Positions 8,849 to 17,816 of a stretch of 64,000 bases of DNA are shown one piece after another. Source of the DNA: Nocardia brasiliensis NBRC 14402 (GTDB taxonomy: Bacteria; Actinomycetota; Actinomycetes; Mycobacteriales; Mycobacteriaceae). The stretch covers positions 1 through 64,000 of the forward strand of contig NZ_BAFT02000054.1 in assembly GCF_000308475.2 (NCBI RefSeq), given 5' to 3'. Numbering within the stretch: position 1 is the stretch's first letter; the number at the start of each line of letters is the position of its first letter. Under the pieces are notes generated by a model, which saw nothing but the letters and a program-made list of their open reading frames with translations, had not been told where the DNA came from and ran no database searches. Both the position numbers and the translations under genes were made by a program.

Positions 8849-10072
8849 ATGAACTCGCTATGGCACGGTTTTGCCGACATGGGTGCGGTCGAGCGGGACG
8901 GCGCGTTCGTCGTCGCGCGGGGCGAGGGCGCCTATATCTACGATGCCGCGGGCAAGCGCTATCTGGACGCCACCGCCGGACTGTGGTTCACCAACGTCGG
9001 GCACGGGCGCGGCGAGATCGCGGACGCGGTCGCCGCGCAGCTGCGCCAGATCGCGCACTACTCGAACTTCGGCGACTTCGCCGAGCCGGCCACCCAGGAA
9101 CTGGCCGAGCGGCTCGCCGCGCTGGCGCCGGTGCCGGGCAGCAAGATCTTCTTCACCTCGGGCGGCTCGGACTCGGTCGACACCGCCGCCAAGCTGGCCC
9201 GCCGGTACTGGCACGAGCTCGGCCGCCCGGACAAGACGATCGTGGTCGGGCGCAGCAAGGCCTACCACGGCATGCACGTCGCGGGCACCGCGCTGGCGGG
9301 TATCCCGGTCAACCGCGAAGGCTACGGCGAGCTGATGGCCGACGCCCGCACCGTCGACTGGGACGACGCCAAGGCGCTGCTCGCGCTGATCGAGGAGATC
9401 GGCGCCGAACGCATCGCCGCGTTCTTCTGCGAGCCCATCATCGGCGCGGGCGGCATCTACCTGCCGCCGCAGGGCTATCTCGCCGAGGTGCGGCGGATAT
9501 GCCGGGACCACGACATCCTCTTCGTCGCCGACGAGGTGGTCACCGGTTTCGGCCGGATCGGCGGCTCGTGGTTCGCCTCGTCGCGTTTCGACCTCGAGCC
9601 CGACCTGATGACCACCGCGAAGGGCCTGACGTCCGGCTACCTCCCGATGGGCGCGGTGTTCATCGCCCCGCGCGTCGCCGAGCCGTTCTTCAGCGGCGGT
9701 GTCTGGTGGCGGCACGGCTACACCTACGGCGGGCACGCGGGTTCGGCCGCCGCCGCGCTGGCCAACCTCGACATCGTCGAGCGGGAGAACCTCCTGGCCG
9801 AGGCCGCGCGCCTGGAATCCACCCTGCACGCGAAGCTGGCGCCGCTGGCCGAGCATCCCCGTGTCGCGGAGGTGCGCAGCGGACTGGGCGCCGTCGCCGC
9901 GGTCCAGCTGGTGGATCCGGCAGAAGGGCTGCCGATGGTGAAAACCCTGCGCGCCCACGGTGTTTCCAGCCGTGCGGCGGGCCAGGGCGCGATGCAGATC
10001 TCGCCGTCGTTCGTGATGACCGACGAACAGGTCGACGAGCTGGTCGCCGGTTTCACCGCCGCACTCGGCTGA
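8849..10072 (+). CDS. Class III aminotransferase, PLP-dependent (407 aa)
   Basis: This is a fold-type I, class III (omega) aminotransferase that moves an amino group from an amine or omega-amino acid to an oxo acid using pyridoxal phosphate. Visible signatures are the N-terminal AAGKRYLDATAGLW, the phosphate-binding TSGGSDSVDTA, the DEVVTGFGR stretch carrying the PLP-stacking Asp, and the Schiff-base lysine in TTAKGLTSGYLPMG. Length is normal. A GAGGTAAAGG ribosome site precedes the ATG. The substrate cannot be read from the sequence. It belongs to the aspartate aminotransferase/beta-alanine-pyruvate branch rather than to ornithine or GABA enzymes with certainty. Confidence 0.9.
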   Translation: MNSLWHGFADMGAVERDGAFVVARGEGAYIYDAAGKRYLDATAGLWFTNVGHGRGEIADAVAAQLRQIAHYSNFGDFAEPATQELAERLAALAPVPGSKIFFTSGGSDSVDTAAKLARRYWHELGRPDKTIVVGRSKAYHGMHVAGTALAGIPVNREGYGELMADARTVDWDDAKALLALIEEIGAERIAAFFCEPIIGAGGIYLPPQGYLAEVRRICRDHDILFVADEVVTGFGRIGGSWFASSRFDLEPDLMTTAKGLTSGYLPMGAVFIAPRVAEPFFSGGVWWRHGYTYGGHAGSAAAALANLDIVERENLLAEAARLESTLHAKLAPLAEHPRVAEVRSGLGAVAAVQLVDPAEGLPMVKTLRAHGVSSRAAGQGAMQISPSFVMTDEQVDELVAGFTAALG

Positions 10073-10085
10073 GCCACTGCTCGCA

Positions 10086-10102
10086 CGCACCGCAGCGGTG
10101 CG
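10086..10102. terminator. Possible short hairpin after the aminotransferase gene
   Basis: CGCACCG, loop CAG, then CGGTGCG forms a perfect 7-bp stem between the convergent aminotransferase and GNAT genes. No T-tract follows, so terminator activity is uncertain. Confidence 0.35.
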
Positions 10103-10125
10103 AAAGGGCAAGGGGCGCGGTGGTT

Positions 10126-10638
10126 TCAGAGTTGGCGCGTCATGAACGTGCTGTACGGGTCCACCCGGTACTCGCCGAATGGTGGGCACGACACGAAACC
10201 GTGTGCGGCATAGAGCTTTTGCGCGGGCTCGAAGAACTCCGGCGTGCCGGTCTCCAAACTGACCCGGCGATAGCCACGCGCGGTGGCCTCGGCGAGCAAG
10301 TGCCGCAGCAGGATCGAGGCGACGCCGCGTCGTTTGTGCGTCGCGGCGGTGCGCATGGACTTGATCTCGGCGTGCTCGGCGTCCAGTTCCTTCAGCGCCG
10401 CGCACCCCGCGAGCACCGCGCCGTCCCAACCGCTCCAGAAGGTGATCTCCGGGCGGCGCAGCGCGTCCAGGTCGAGGGCGTGCATGCTCTCGGCGGGGGA
10501 GTTCGCGGCCATGTCCGTGAGGTGTTCGGTGAGCAGCGCGGCGATCTCCGGTCCGGTGAGGTCGTCGACTGCGATGCGCAAGGCGAGGCCGGAGGTCTGC
10601 GCGGGCCCGATATCGGACTGGTCGGTATCGCTGGACAT
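10126..10638 (-). CDS. GNAT family N-acetyltransferase (170 aa)
   Basis: The protein is a single GNAT domain that would transfer an acetyl group from acetyl-CoA to an amine. The acetyl-CoA pyrophosphate loop (motif A) is seen as RRGVAS after the beta-strand AEIKSMRT, followed by GYRRVSLETG and the C-terminal YAAHGFVSCPPFGEY typical of this subgroup. The substrate is unknown. It is convergent with the aminotransferase and divergent from the acyl-CoA synthetase 136 bp away. The start at 10638 gives a normal-length protein. Confidence 0.88.
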   Translation of the reverse strand: MSSDTDQSDIGPAQTSGLALRIAVDDLTGPEIAALLTEHLTDMAANSPAESMHALDLDALRRPEITFWSGWDGAVLAGCAALKELDAEHAEIKSMRTAATHKRRGVASILLRHLLAEATARGYRRVSLETGTPEFFEPAQKLYAAHGFVSCPPFGEYRVDPYSTFMTRQL

Positions 10639-10774
10639 CTGTCGATCATGCCGCGCCGGGTGGCCGCTCGCATCCGGAAAACGAGTGCTCGACGGGACCC
10701 CGCCGGACGCGCTTTACTGTGAAGGCACTCGCCCGCACTTTTCGATGGACGCGGTTGTCCGGCCAGGGGGTCAG

Positions 10775-12409
10775 ATGATGAAGCTCGCCGAGGTCGCCAC
10801 CCAGGCCGCGGCGGTCGCGCGCCGGGCCGTCGACGAAACCTATTACGCCACTTTGGCGGTGCGGGCCGGTCTGGTGACGCCGGAATGGCCGGACCGGCTC
10901 GCCAGGATGGGTGCGGCGGTCTATCGATCCGGCTTGCTCGGCGGGCTCACCGGGGTGGCGGCGGTGCGCTACCGGGATCGCGCCGCCCTGATCGACGAAC
11001 TGGGCACGCTCACCTTCCGGGAGCTCGACGAGCACACCACCGCGCTGGCCAACGCCTGGCGGGTGCGCGGCCTGCGCGACGGCGAGACCGTGGCGATCCT
11101 GGCCCGCAACCACCGCGGCTTCCACTACGCGGTGTTCGCCGCGGCCAAGTGCGGCGCTCGAATCGTGTTACTCAACACCGATTTCGCGGGCCCGCAGCTG
11201 CGCGAGGTGGTCGCGCGCGAGGGCGCCGACCTGCTGGTCTTCGACGAGGAGTACACCGAGATCCTCGGCGATCTCACCGCGCCGCGCGGGCGCTACCGGG
11301 CCTGGGCCGAGGAACCCGGCGTCGGCACGCTGGAGAATCTGATCGCGGGCGCGCCGCGGACCCCGTTGCGCCGCGCCACCACCACCGCGAAGGTCATCCT
11401 GCTGACCAGCGGCACGACCGGAACCCCGAAAGGCGCGCCGCGGCGTGATCCGACCTCGCTCGCGCCGCTGGGCGCGCTGCTCGACAAGGTGCCGTTCCGC
11501 GCCAAGGAGATCACCGAATGCCCGGCGCCGCTGTTCCATACGCTCGGCTTCGCGCACGTGGCCCTCGCGCTCGGTTTCGGTTCCACGCTGGTGCTGCGCC
11601 GCCGATTCGACCCGCAGGCGGTGCTGGACAGCATGCACCGGCATCGTGCCACCTCGCTGATCGCCGTGCCGGTGATGCTGCAACGCCTGGTCGATCTGGG
11701 GCCTAGAGCTCGTGTGGGACACGACTTCTCCGCGCTGCGGATCATCTTCGTCGCCGGCTCGCAGCTGGGCGCCGACCTCTGCACCCGGGTGACCGACGCG
11801 TTCGGCCCGGTGATCTACAACCTGTACGGCTCCACCGAGGTGGCCTACGCGACCATCGCCACGCCCGCCGATCTGGCCGTCGAACCCGGATGCGTGGGTC
11901 GTCCGGTCTCGAGCGCCACCGTGAAAATCCTCGACGACGACGGCAATGAACTGCCGCCGGGACGCACCGGTCGGATCTTCGTCGGCAACAACTTCCAGTT
12001 CGAGGGCTACACCGGCGGCGGGGACAAGGCGCGCGTCGGCAAGCTGATGTCCAGCGGGGATGTCGGCCACTTCGACAGCGCGGGCAGGCTTTTCATCGAT
12101 GGCCGCGACGACGACATGATCGTCTCCGGCGGTGAGAACGTCTTTCCCGGCGAGGTGGAGGAGCTGCTCGCCGCGCATCCGGCGGTCGCGGAGGTGAGCG
12201 CGTTCGGCGTGCCGGACGAGCGGTACGGGCAGCGGCTGCGCGCGGTGCTGGTGGTCCGGGAAGGACATACCCTGGCCGAGGACGAGGTGCGCGAGCACGT
12301 CAAAGCGCATCTGGCCCGGTTCAAGGTGCCGCGTGACGTGCTGTTCGTCGACGAACTCCCGCGCAACCCGACCGGGAAGGTGCTCAAACGCGTGCTGCGC
12401 GAGCTGTGA
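10775..12409 (+). CDS. Acyl-CoA synthetase, FadD12-like (544 aa)
   Basis: This AMP-forming ligase activates a carboxylic acid, probably a fatty acid, to an acyl-CoA through an acyl-adenylate. The P-loop motif TSGTTGTPKG lies at about residues 210-219, YGSTE at about 349-353, the hinge region with SGGENVFPGEVEE at about 451, and the catalytic lysine in NPTGKVLKR near residue 532. Overall length and the N-terminal region resemble mycobacterial FadD12. Two adjacent ATG codons (10775 and 10778) follow an AGGGGG ribosome site; the second has the better spacing. It converges on the SDR gene with only 6 bp between the two stops. Confidence 0.9.
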   Translation: MMKLAEVATQAAAVARRAVDETYYATLAVRAGLVTPEWPDRLARMGAAVYRSGLLGGLTGVAAVRYRDRAALIDELGTLTFRELDEHTTALANAWRVRGLRDGETVAILARNHRGFHYAVFAAAKCGARIVLLNTDFAGPQLREVVAREGADLLVFDEEYTEILGDLTAPRGRYRAWAEEPGVGTLENLIAGAPRTPLRRATTTAKVILLTSGTTGTPKGAPRRDPTSLAPLGALLDKVPFRAKEITECPAPLFHTLGFAHVALALGFGSTLVLRRRFDPQAVLDSMHRHRATSLIAVPVMLQRLVDLGPRARVGHDFSALRIIFVAGSQLGADLCTRVTDAFGPVIYNLYGSTEVAYATIATPADLAVEPGCVGRPVSSATVKILDDDGNELPPGRTGRIFVGNNFQFEGYTGGGDKARVGKLMSSGDVGHFDSAGRLFIDGRDDDMIVSGGENVFPGEVEELLAAHPAVAEVSAFGVPDERYGQRLRAVLVVREGHTLAEDEVREHVKAHLARFKVPRDVLFVDELPRNPTGKVLKRVLREL

Positions 12410-12415
12410 CGGAGG

Positions 12416-13144
12416 TCAGCGCGTCCGCCCGTTGCGCGCGAAGAAACTGCGCAGCAGCTCGCTCGGCGGTCGCAAGGCCCGCAGGCCCCTGGGCGCGGCC
12501 ACGCTGATCAGCCCGCCCCGCTGCCGGACCACCGCCTCGACCACCGCGTCGGCGACCGCCACCGGATCGGTGATCGACCCGGCCGCCACCGTGCTGACGG
12601 TGACACCGCGCTCGGCGAGCTCGTGATCGAGTGCCGCGCCGAGCCCCACCACGCCGTGCTTGGTCGCGCAGTACACCGCGACACCCAGCGCCCCGGTCAC
12701 GCCGGCCGCGGTGCCGATGTTCACGATCTGGCCGTGCCCGCGGGCGGCGAATCGTTCAGCGGCCAAACGGGTTCCGGTGACCACCGCGCGCAGGTTGATA
12801 TCGATCTGGTGATCGGATTCGGCCTCGGTCTCGGCGAGGAACGGACCCGACGGCAGCACGTCGGCGGCGTTCACCACGACATCGAGCCCGCCGAGCTTGC
12901 GTTCGGCGTAGCCGAGAAAGCTCGCGAACCGGGCGCTGTCGGTGACATCGAGGGCCAGCCCCACCACGGTGCCGCCGTGCATCCTGGCGAGCTGGTCGGC
13001 CACCGCGCGCACCGAGCCGACATCCACGTCCCCGATCACGACGTCGGCGCCTTCCGCCAGGAAAGCCAGTGCGGTCTCGCGCCCGATGCCGTGCGCGCCC
13101 CCGGTGATCGCGATCCGTTTGCCAGCGAGTGTTTTTCGAGACAT
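12416..13144 (-). CDS. SDR family oxidoreductase (242 aa)
   Basis: This is a classical short-chain dehydrogenase. It has the Rossmann motif TGGAHGIG near the N-terminus, a cofactor-preference Asp pair at VIGDVD, and the YxxxK catalytic pair in YCATK. The position of the usual catalytic serine is a threonine (IGTAAG), and the NNAG stabilising motif is replaced by NAAD, so it is a diverged member. The ATG at 13144 has a purine-rich AAAGGTGGG upstream. It is convergent with the acyl-CoA synthetase and divergent from the AraC-type regulator, which may control it; the shared upstream region is 285 bp. The substrate is unknown. Confidence 0.9.
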   Translation of the reverse strand: MSRKTLAGKRIAITGGAHGIGRETALAFLAEGADVVIGDVDVGSVRAVADQLARMHGGTVVGLALDVTDSARFASFLGYAERKLGGLDVVVNAADVLPSGPFLAETEAESDHQIDINLRAVVTGTRLAAERFAARGHGQIVNIGTAAGVTGALGVAVYCATKHGVVGLGAALDHELAERGVTVSTVAAGSITDPVAVADAVVEAVVRQRGGLISVAAPRGLRALRPPSELLRSFFARNGRTR

Positions 13145-13429
13145 TTCGTTCTGCCCACCTTTGTCTCTGTCCAACGCTAGGGTGTCGCTGGGTGGCGTTC
13201 CATGCGATATCGGGTCATGAGTTTGCGCAATCCGGCCAGCGCAGGGCGGGCTGCTGTTGTCCATGCGGACACCGGCCAACGTTGTTACGAGGTGCGGCCA
13301 CTGCGGCCTGGTATTAAGAACCGGTCGGGCGGTTTTGTTGCTGATAACCAATGTCCTTGGGGCAGCGGAACATACGATCTCCGGCCAAAAACCTTGCGCA
13401 TATCGGCCATAGCAGGCAACGATGGATAC

Positions 13430-14467
13430 GTGGCCTCATGGGAGTGGCGGCGGTCGGTGACACACGCGGTGATCCTCGTCGAGCTCGGAGAAGATCACGG
13501 TCTGACCCAGTCGCAGTGCCTGCACGGCACGGAAGTCGACCCCCGCCTGCTGAAGACGCCCGGTGCGGAAATCACCGCGGCACAAGAGCTGGGCATAGTC
13601 CGCAATCTCGTCACGCAGCTCGGCGACCCGCCGGGCCTCGGCCTCGAAGCCGGCTCCCGCACGCACATCACCACCCTGGGGGTGTTCGCGCTCGCGGTGC
13701 TCAGCAGCCCGACCATGGGTCAGGCCATCGACGTCGCCATGCGCTACTTCAGCCTGATGACCTCCTTCGCGCGCGCCTGGCACGTGTACCGTGACGACGA
13801 GATCTGGCTCTACGGCGACGACCGTGACCTGCCTGCCGAGCTGCGCGCGTTCCTCGCCGAACGGGATGTCTCAGCGCTGCTGACGAATTGGTTCCTGGTG
13901 TTCGGCGTGCCGCCGCCGGTGTTGCGCGCCGAGATCGCGGGGGGACTGGGTCCGCGGTTGGCGCCGATCCTGGAACAGTTCGAGATCCCGAGTACCGAGT
14001 CCGCCGAACTGCAACTGGCCGTGTTCGATGCCGCCGACGTGGACGCGCCGATGCCGCAGGCGAGTCCGCTCACCGCGCAGCTCTTCGAGGAACAGTGCGA
14101 CGAACTGCTACAGCGTCGGGGCCTGCGCCAAGGCGTGGCCGGTTCGGTGCGTTCGGTGCTGATGCACCGGATGAACGGCCGGCTCAGTCAGGAGGAGGTC
14201 GCCGCCGGACTGCACATGAGCCTGCGCACCATGCGCCGCCGGTTGGCCGATGAAGGCACCTCCTACCGCAGGCTCTGCGCGGAAACCTTCGGCACCCTCG
14301 CCGAGGAGTTGCTCGCTACGGGACTGACCGTCGAGGACGTGGCCTACCGGATGGGATATTCGGGCGCACCGAGCTTTTCGAACGCGTTCAAACAGTGGCG
14401 GGGTGTGTCGCCGGGGCGTTTCGCGCGGACCGCCGCCGATCGGTACCGGACGTCGGTGAGCCACTGA
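13430..14467 (+). CDS. AraC-family transcriptional regulator with Arabinose_bd-type N-domain (345 aa)
   Basis: The C-terminal third is an AraC HTH region. Its first helix pair is around QEEVAAGLHMSLRTMRRRL and its second is TVEDVAYRMGYSGAPSFSNAF, ending with the usual GVSPGRFAR. The N-terminal two-thirds match the family that begins near the HAVILVELGEDHGL segment, an effector-sensing domain common in actinobacteria. The frame is open upstream to 13202, but homology starts near residue 10 of the GTG start at 13430, so that start or the GTG at 13457 is likely. It is divergent from the SDR gene. The effector is unknown. Confidence 0.85.
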   Translation: MASWEWRRSVTHAVILVELGEDHGLTQSQCLHGTEVDPRLLKTPGAEITAAQELGIVRNLVTQLGDPPGLGLEAGSRTHITTLGVFALAVLSSPTMGQAIDVAMRYFSLMTSFARAWHVYRDDEIWLYGDDRDLPAELRAFLAERDVSALLTNWFLVFGVPPPVLRAEIAGGLGPRLAPILEQFEIPSTESAELQLAVFDAADVDAPMPQASPLTAQLFEEQCDELLQRRGLRQGVAGSVRSVLMHRMNGRLSQEEVAAGLHMSLRTMRRRLADEGTSYRRLCAETFGTLAEELLATGLTVEDVAYRMGYSGAPSFSNAFKQWRGVSPGRFARTAADRYRTSVSH

Positions 14468-14551
14468 CGTCGTTCGCCGTTCCCCAGTTCCGATCAATGC
14501 GAGCATGGAGGGGGATCGATCCCCGGTCGCCGCGGCGAAAGGTGGTGGGGT

Positions 14552-15229
14552 GTGGCGCAGTTCGTGCAGCAGTACGCCGCGTTGCGGTGGGCGGTGGTCG
14601 CGGCCTTCTTGCTCACGGCGGGAATCGTGGTGGGGCGGATGGTCGCACCGGTCGCGGTGCCGGAACACGCTCGGCACCAAGGTGCATCGGGACCGGTAAC
14701 GCGCGGCGGGTACGCCGAATCCGACGCCGCGCACCTGATCATGTGTTTGGTCATGCTCGCGATGCTGGTGTTCCCGGCCGAGGCGAACCCGATCGCCCTG
14801 CGCAGTGTGCTGACCGCATTGACGGTGGTCTTCGCGGCGTTGCTGCTGGTGCGCCTCGCGGAACCGCGCACCGGAGAGCAGCGGTCACCGGCCACCGACC
14901 GGCTGGTCCCGCTCGGGTATCACACGGTGACCGCCGCGGCCATGCTTTACGCCATGTCCGGGCACATCCCCTCCGGACACGCCGACGGGCCCGCTCCGGT
15001 GCCCGCGCTGATGCTCGCCGGGCTTTTCGCCGCCGACGCACTGCTCGTCACGGTGCTGGGCGCGTCCGGCCGTCCGGGCGTCGACACGCCCGGCTACCTG
15101 GGCGTTGTACTCAGGTCGGGCGGGTGTGTCGCGGTGCTGGCCGGCCCGCGCCGACGCTGGGCGATGGTGCCGCACGTGGTGATGGACCTCGGCACCGCGT
15201 ACATGTTGATCGCCGCGGTTTCGAGTTGA
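14552..15229 (+). CDS. DUF5134-like integral membrane protein (225 aa)
   Basis: About six hydrophobic segments are visible. Family-like features are the second segment AHLIMCLVMLAMLVFP and the last segment HVVMDLGTAYMLIA. Histidine and methionine residues lie within or beside the membrane (AHLIMC, YHTVTAAAMLYAM, HVVMD), which would suit metal or haem contact, but this is inference. The start is a GTG. The gene sits 49 bp upstream of the sigK-like gene on the same strand, so it may belong to the same unit or to its regulon. Function is not established. Confidence 0.75.
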   Translation: MAQFVQQYAALRWAVVAAFLLTAGIVVGRMVAPVAVPEHARHQGASGPVTRGGYAESDAAHLIMCLVMLAMLVFPAEANPIALRSVLTALTVVFAALLLVRLAEPRTGEQRSPATDRLVPLGYHTVTAAAMLYAMSGHIPSGHADGPAPVPALMLAGLFAADALLVTVLGASGRPGVDTPGYLGVVLRSGGCVAVLAGPRRRWAMVPHVVMDLGTAYMLIAAVSS

Positions 15230-15278
15230 CCGGCGCCGCAGACCAATCCGCGCGCCATCGCAAACCGAACCCCTGTCT

Positions 15279-15983
15279 ATGCAGGCAGGTGATTCGGCCA
15301 TCGGCAAGCCCGGTTCTGCGTCCTGGTACCGGTTCGGGAACCTGGTGCCGGACGGTATCGGCGAGGATGCGGCGATCGTCGCGTGTCCACGGCCGAGCGC
15401 CGCTGCTCGACAGCGATCCGCGCTCGTCAACCGCGAACTGACCGCCCTGCTGGCCGCGATCGGCACCGAGGACCGGGCCGCGTTCACCGAGTTCTACCGG
15501 CGCACCAGCGCCCGGGTGTTCGGGCTCGCCGTGCGGATCCTGCGCAGCCACGCCACCGCGGAGGAAGTCGCGCAGGAGGTCTACCTACAGGTCTGGTCGC
15601 ACGCCGCACGCTACGACCCGGCACTGTCGAGCCCGATCGGCTGGCTGATGATGCTCGCGCATCGCCGCGCCGTCGACCGGGTGCGCGCCGAAGCCGCCGC
15701 GGCCGGGCGCGAGCTGGCGTTCGCGCACGCGCACGCGGGCCGCGATCACGATGTGGTCGCCGAATCGGTGACACAGCGGATGGAGGAGCAGACCGTCGCC
15801 GACTGCCTGGATACGCTCACCCCGACCCAGCGGGAAGCGATCGCCCTCGCCTACTACTCCGGGCGGACGTACCGTGAAGTGGCCGATCATCTCTCGGTAC
15901 CGCTGCCCACCGTGAAAACCCGCATCCGTGACGGGCTGAAGAGACTGGAGAAATGCTTGTCCGGAGAAGGCGCCGATGGCTGA
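15279..15983 (+). CDS. sigK: ECF RNA polymerase sigma factor, SigK-like
   Basis: A group IV sigma factor. Region 2 spans FTEFYRRTSARVFGLAVRIL to PIGWLMMLAHRRAVDRVR, and region 4 spans LTPTQREAIALAYY to PLPTVKTRIRDGLKRL. The sequence resembles mycobacterial SigK. The following gene overlaps it by 8 bp and encodes the RskA-type anti-sigma factor, which strongly supports the assignment. The ATG at 15279 gives 234 aa, longer than the roughly 190 aa usual for SigK; the GTG at 15345 is an alternative. Activity is expected to be controlled by membrane-held RskA through regulated proteolysis. Confidence 0.88.
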   Translation: MQAGDSAIGKPGSASWYRFGNLVPDGIGEDAAIVACPRPSAAARQRSALVNRELTALLAAIGTEDRAAFTEFYRRTSARVFGLAVRILRSHATAEEVAQEVYLQVWSHAARYDPALSSPIGWLMMLAHRRAVDRVRAEAAAAGRELAFAHAHAGRDHDVVAESVTQRMEEQTVADCLDTLTPTQREAIALAYYSGRTYREVADHLSVPLPTVKTRIRDGLKRLEKCLSGEGADG

Positions 15984-16677
15984 GGTCCCGCCGCGCTCGG
16001 ACGCGGAACTACTCGACCTCGCCTATCCGTGCGCGCTCGACGCCGTCGCCGAGATCGAGCGCAGACATATCGAGGAACGGCTCGAAGCCGCCGATCCGGC
16101 TGTGCGGCAAGCCTTTCTGGACACCGTGTGGCGGATGCGCGAGGTGATGGCGCGGGTCGCCGCCCTCGACGCGCAGGAACCGCCGCCGGAACTGGAGGCC
16201 CGGATTCTCGCCGCGCTGCCGGACGAACGGACGGGTCCGCCCGCGAGATGGTCGCGGCGCATGCGCTGGGCGGTCCCGGTCGCCGCCGCGGCGTGCCTGG
16301 TGATCGGTGGTGTGGTTGTCGCCGACCGGATCAACGACACGCCCGCACAAGTACCGAGCGCGGAGCAGGCGAGCCGCACCCTGGCCGGGCCGGTCACCGG
16401 CGGCGGCTCGCTCGTCGTAGAGATCTCGCCCCAGCAGCGGATAGCCCGCGTCGCCTTCGACGGGGTGGCGCAACCACCCGCCGATCACGTGTACCAGGTC
16501 TGGTTGCTGGCCGGCACGCAACCCCGCTCAGCTGGCGTACTGGCCGAATTACCCTCCGCCGCAAAACCATTCGTCACACCATTCGCCCCGGGCGAGCAAC
16601 TGGCGATCAGCGTGGAACCCTCGGGAGGATCGCCCGCCCCGACAACAAGCCCCATCGCGGGGGTGGTACTGCCCTGA
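15976..16677 (+). CDS. rskA: Anti-sigma factor RskA (233 aa)
   Basis: This is a single-pass membrane anti-sigma factor expected to hold SigK inactive. The N-terminal cytoplasmic part (residues 1 to about 90) is the helical sigma-binding region (DLAYPCALDAVAEIE). One membrane segment lies at about 95-113 (AVPVAAAACLVIGGVVV). The extracytoplasmic RskA domain follows, recognised by DHVYQVWLLAG and PSGGSPAPTTSP near the end. The ATG overlaps the sigma factor stop by 8 bp, indicating translational coupling. In mycobacteria the pair responds to redox state through cysteines in SigK; this was not traced here. Confidence 0.9.
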   Translation: MAEVPPRSDAELLDLAYPCALDAVAEIERRHIEERLEAADPAVRQAFLDTVWRMREVMARVAALDAQEPPPELEARILAALPDERTGPPARWSRRMRWAVPVAAAACLVIGGVVVADRINDTPAQVPSAEQASRTLAGPVTGGGSLVVEISPQQRIARVAFDGVAQPPADHVYQVWLLAGTQPRSAGVLAELPSAAKPFVTPFAPGEQLAISVEPSGGSPAPTTSPIAGVVLP

Positions 16678-16991
16678 GTCGCGCAGGGCCGTCTGTCGGG
16701 ACGATGCGCTCTGCCGAATTGCCTTTTGCGGCAACGACGTTGGATGCTATATCCGTGCTCATAGGGGGTGCGCACGGCCCAGCATGTTCGCGCCGAGGAG
16801 TCGCTTGTGTTCCGCGTGGAACCCTGGCGGATGGGTCGGCTTTGCCGACGACTCCGATCAGGGTGGTGTTGCTCCTGATGGTTGATACCGAATGTTCGCG
16901 CCGAGGGGAGGGGAGCCGGGCGCGCCTGATGCGTGGATCCTCGCGGATACCCGTTGGTGCGCAACGAGACTCGGGGCGGGCGGAAAGCGGT
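16678..16991. other. Non-coding gap with a 15-bp repeat
   Basis: No credible gene is seen in these 314 bp. The sequence ATGTTCGCGCCGAGG occurs at 16784 and again at 16892, 108 bp apart. The gap separates the convergent rskA and PhzF genes. Confidence 0.6.
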
Positions 16992-17666
16992 TCAGATCTC
17001 CACGGTTCGGTCGGCGACTACTCGGCCGCCGAGGCGGACCCAGCCGTCGGAGTCCCAGCCGGTGAACAGTTGGGAACCCTGGCCCTGGGTGATGATCAGG
17101 CTGCGGCGTAGTTGCGCGGTGATGGCGACGGCGGCGGCGCCGGTCGCCTCGTCCTCGGCGATCCCGAGGGTGGGGGCGAACATGCGCGAACGCAACGTCC
17201 CGCGGTTCTGGTCGGTCCAGGTCCACAGATAGTGCGGGCCGCCGGTGAAGTCGTCCGGTCGCAGCGCGGCGAGTTCGTCGGCGTCGGGCAGTTCGTGGAA
17301 GGTGAAGTTCGGTGTCCACTCCGCGCGGGCGGTGATCCAGGTGAGACCCTCGGCGAGTTCCACCGCGACCGGCCCGGCCGGGACCTCGAGTCGCTCGATC
17401 GGGGTGTGGTGCTCGGCGAACCACCAGGCGGTGCCCACACTGGGGTGTCCGGCGAAGGGCAGTTCGACGGTCGGCGTGTAGATCCGCATGCGGGCGACGC
17501 CGTTCACCGCGTCCTCGACCACGACCGTCTCGCTGTATCCGGCCTTGGCCGCGAGCGCCTGGTGCTCGGTGGCGGCCACGTCGGCGGCCCGTGCGATACC
17601 CAGCTCGTTCCCGAAACGCCCCGCGCTGTCGGTGAACACTCGCACAACATCTACCTGTGTCCCCAT
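16992..17666 (-). CDS. PhzF family isomerase-like protein (224 aa)
   Basis: This is a PhzF/diaminopimelate-epimerase-fold protein. The family marks are the early FGNELGI segment (GN loop), the catalytic glutamate in GYSETVVV, the FAGHPSVG motif and the late EDEATGAAAVAI. The length of 224 aa is shorter than the 260-300 aa usual for PhzF, mainly in the linker between the two halves. The substrate is unknown; it need not make phenazines, since no phenazine genes are nearby. It is the first of a minus-strand group but is separated from ahpD by a strong terminator. Confidence 0.85.
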   Translation of the reverse strand: MGTQVDVVRVFTDSAGRFGNELGIARAADVAATEHQALAAKAGYSETVVVEDAVNGVARMRIYTPTVELPFAGHPSVGTAWWFAEHHTPIERLEVPAGPVAVELAEGLTWITARAEWTPNFTFHELPDADELAALRPDDFTGGPHYLWTWTDQNRGTLRSRMFAPTLGIAEDEATGAAAVAITAQLRRSLIITQGQGSQLFTGWDSDGWVRLGGRVVADRTVEI

Positions 17667-17766
17667 GAGCGCCGAGCCTACTCGGCACCGGCGACAGCTA
17701 CCGCCCGCGTGACGGACACCACGCGTCCTACGGCGAATCGACGCTGGTCAGTGGCGTGCGAACGAA

Positions 17767-17803
17767 GAAGGCCGCCGTTTCGGTGCGTGAAACGGCGGCC
17801 TTC
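17767..17803 (-). terminator. Intrinsic terminator after ahpCD
   Basis: A perfect 15-bp stem (17767-17781 with 17789-17803) encloses a 7-nt loop. On the minus strand it is followed by TTCGTT. It lies 14 bp after the ahpD stop and would end the ahpC-ahpD transcript. Confidence 0.9.
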
Positions 17804-17816
17804 GGTACCCGAGCGA

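Noticed and set aside
8858..10429. 523-codon frame opposite the aminotransferase and GNAT genes
   Set aside because: It crosses two supported genes, one of them in antisense, and has no recognisable motif.
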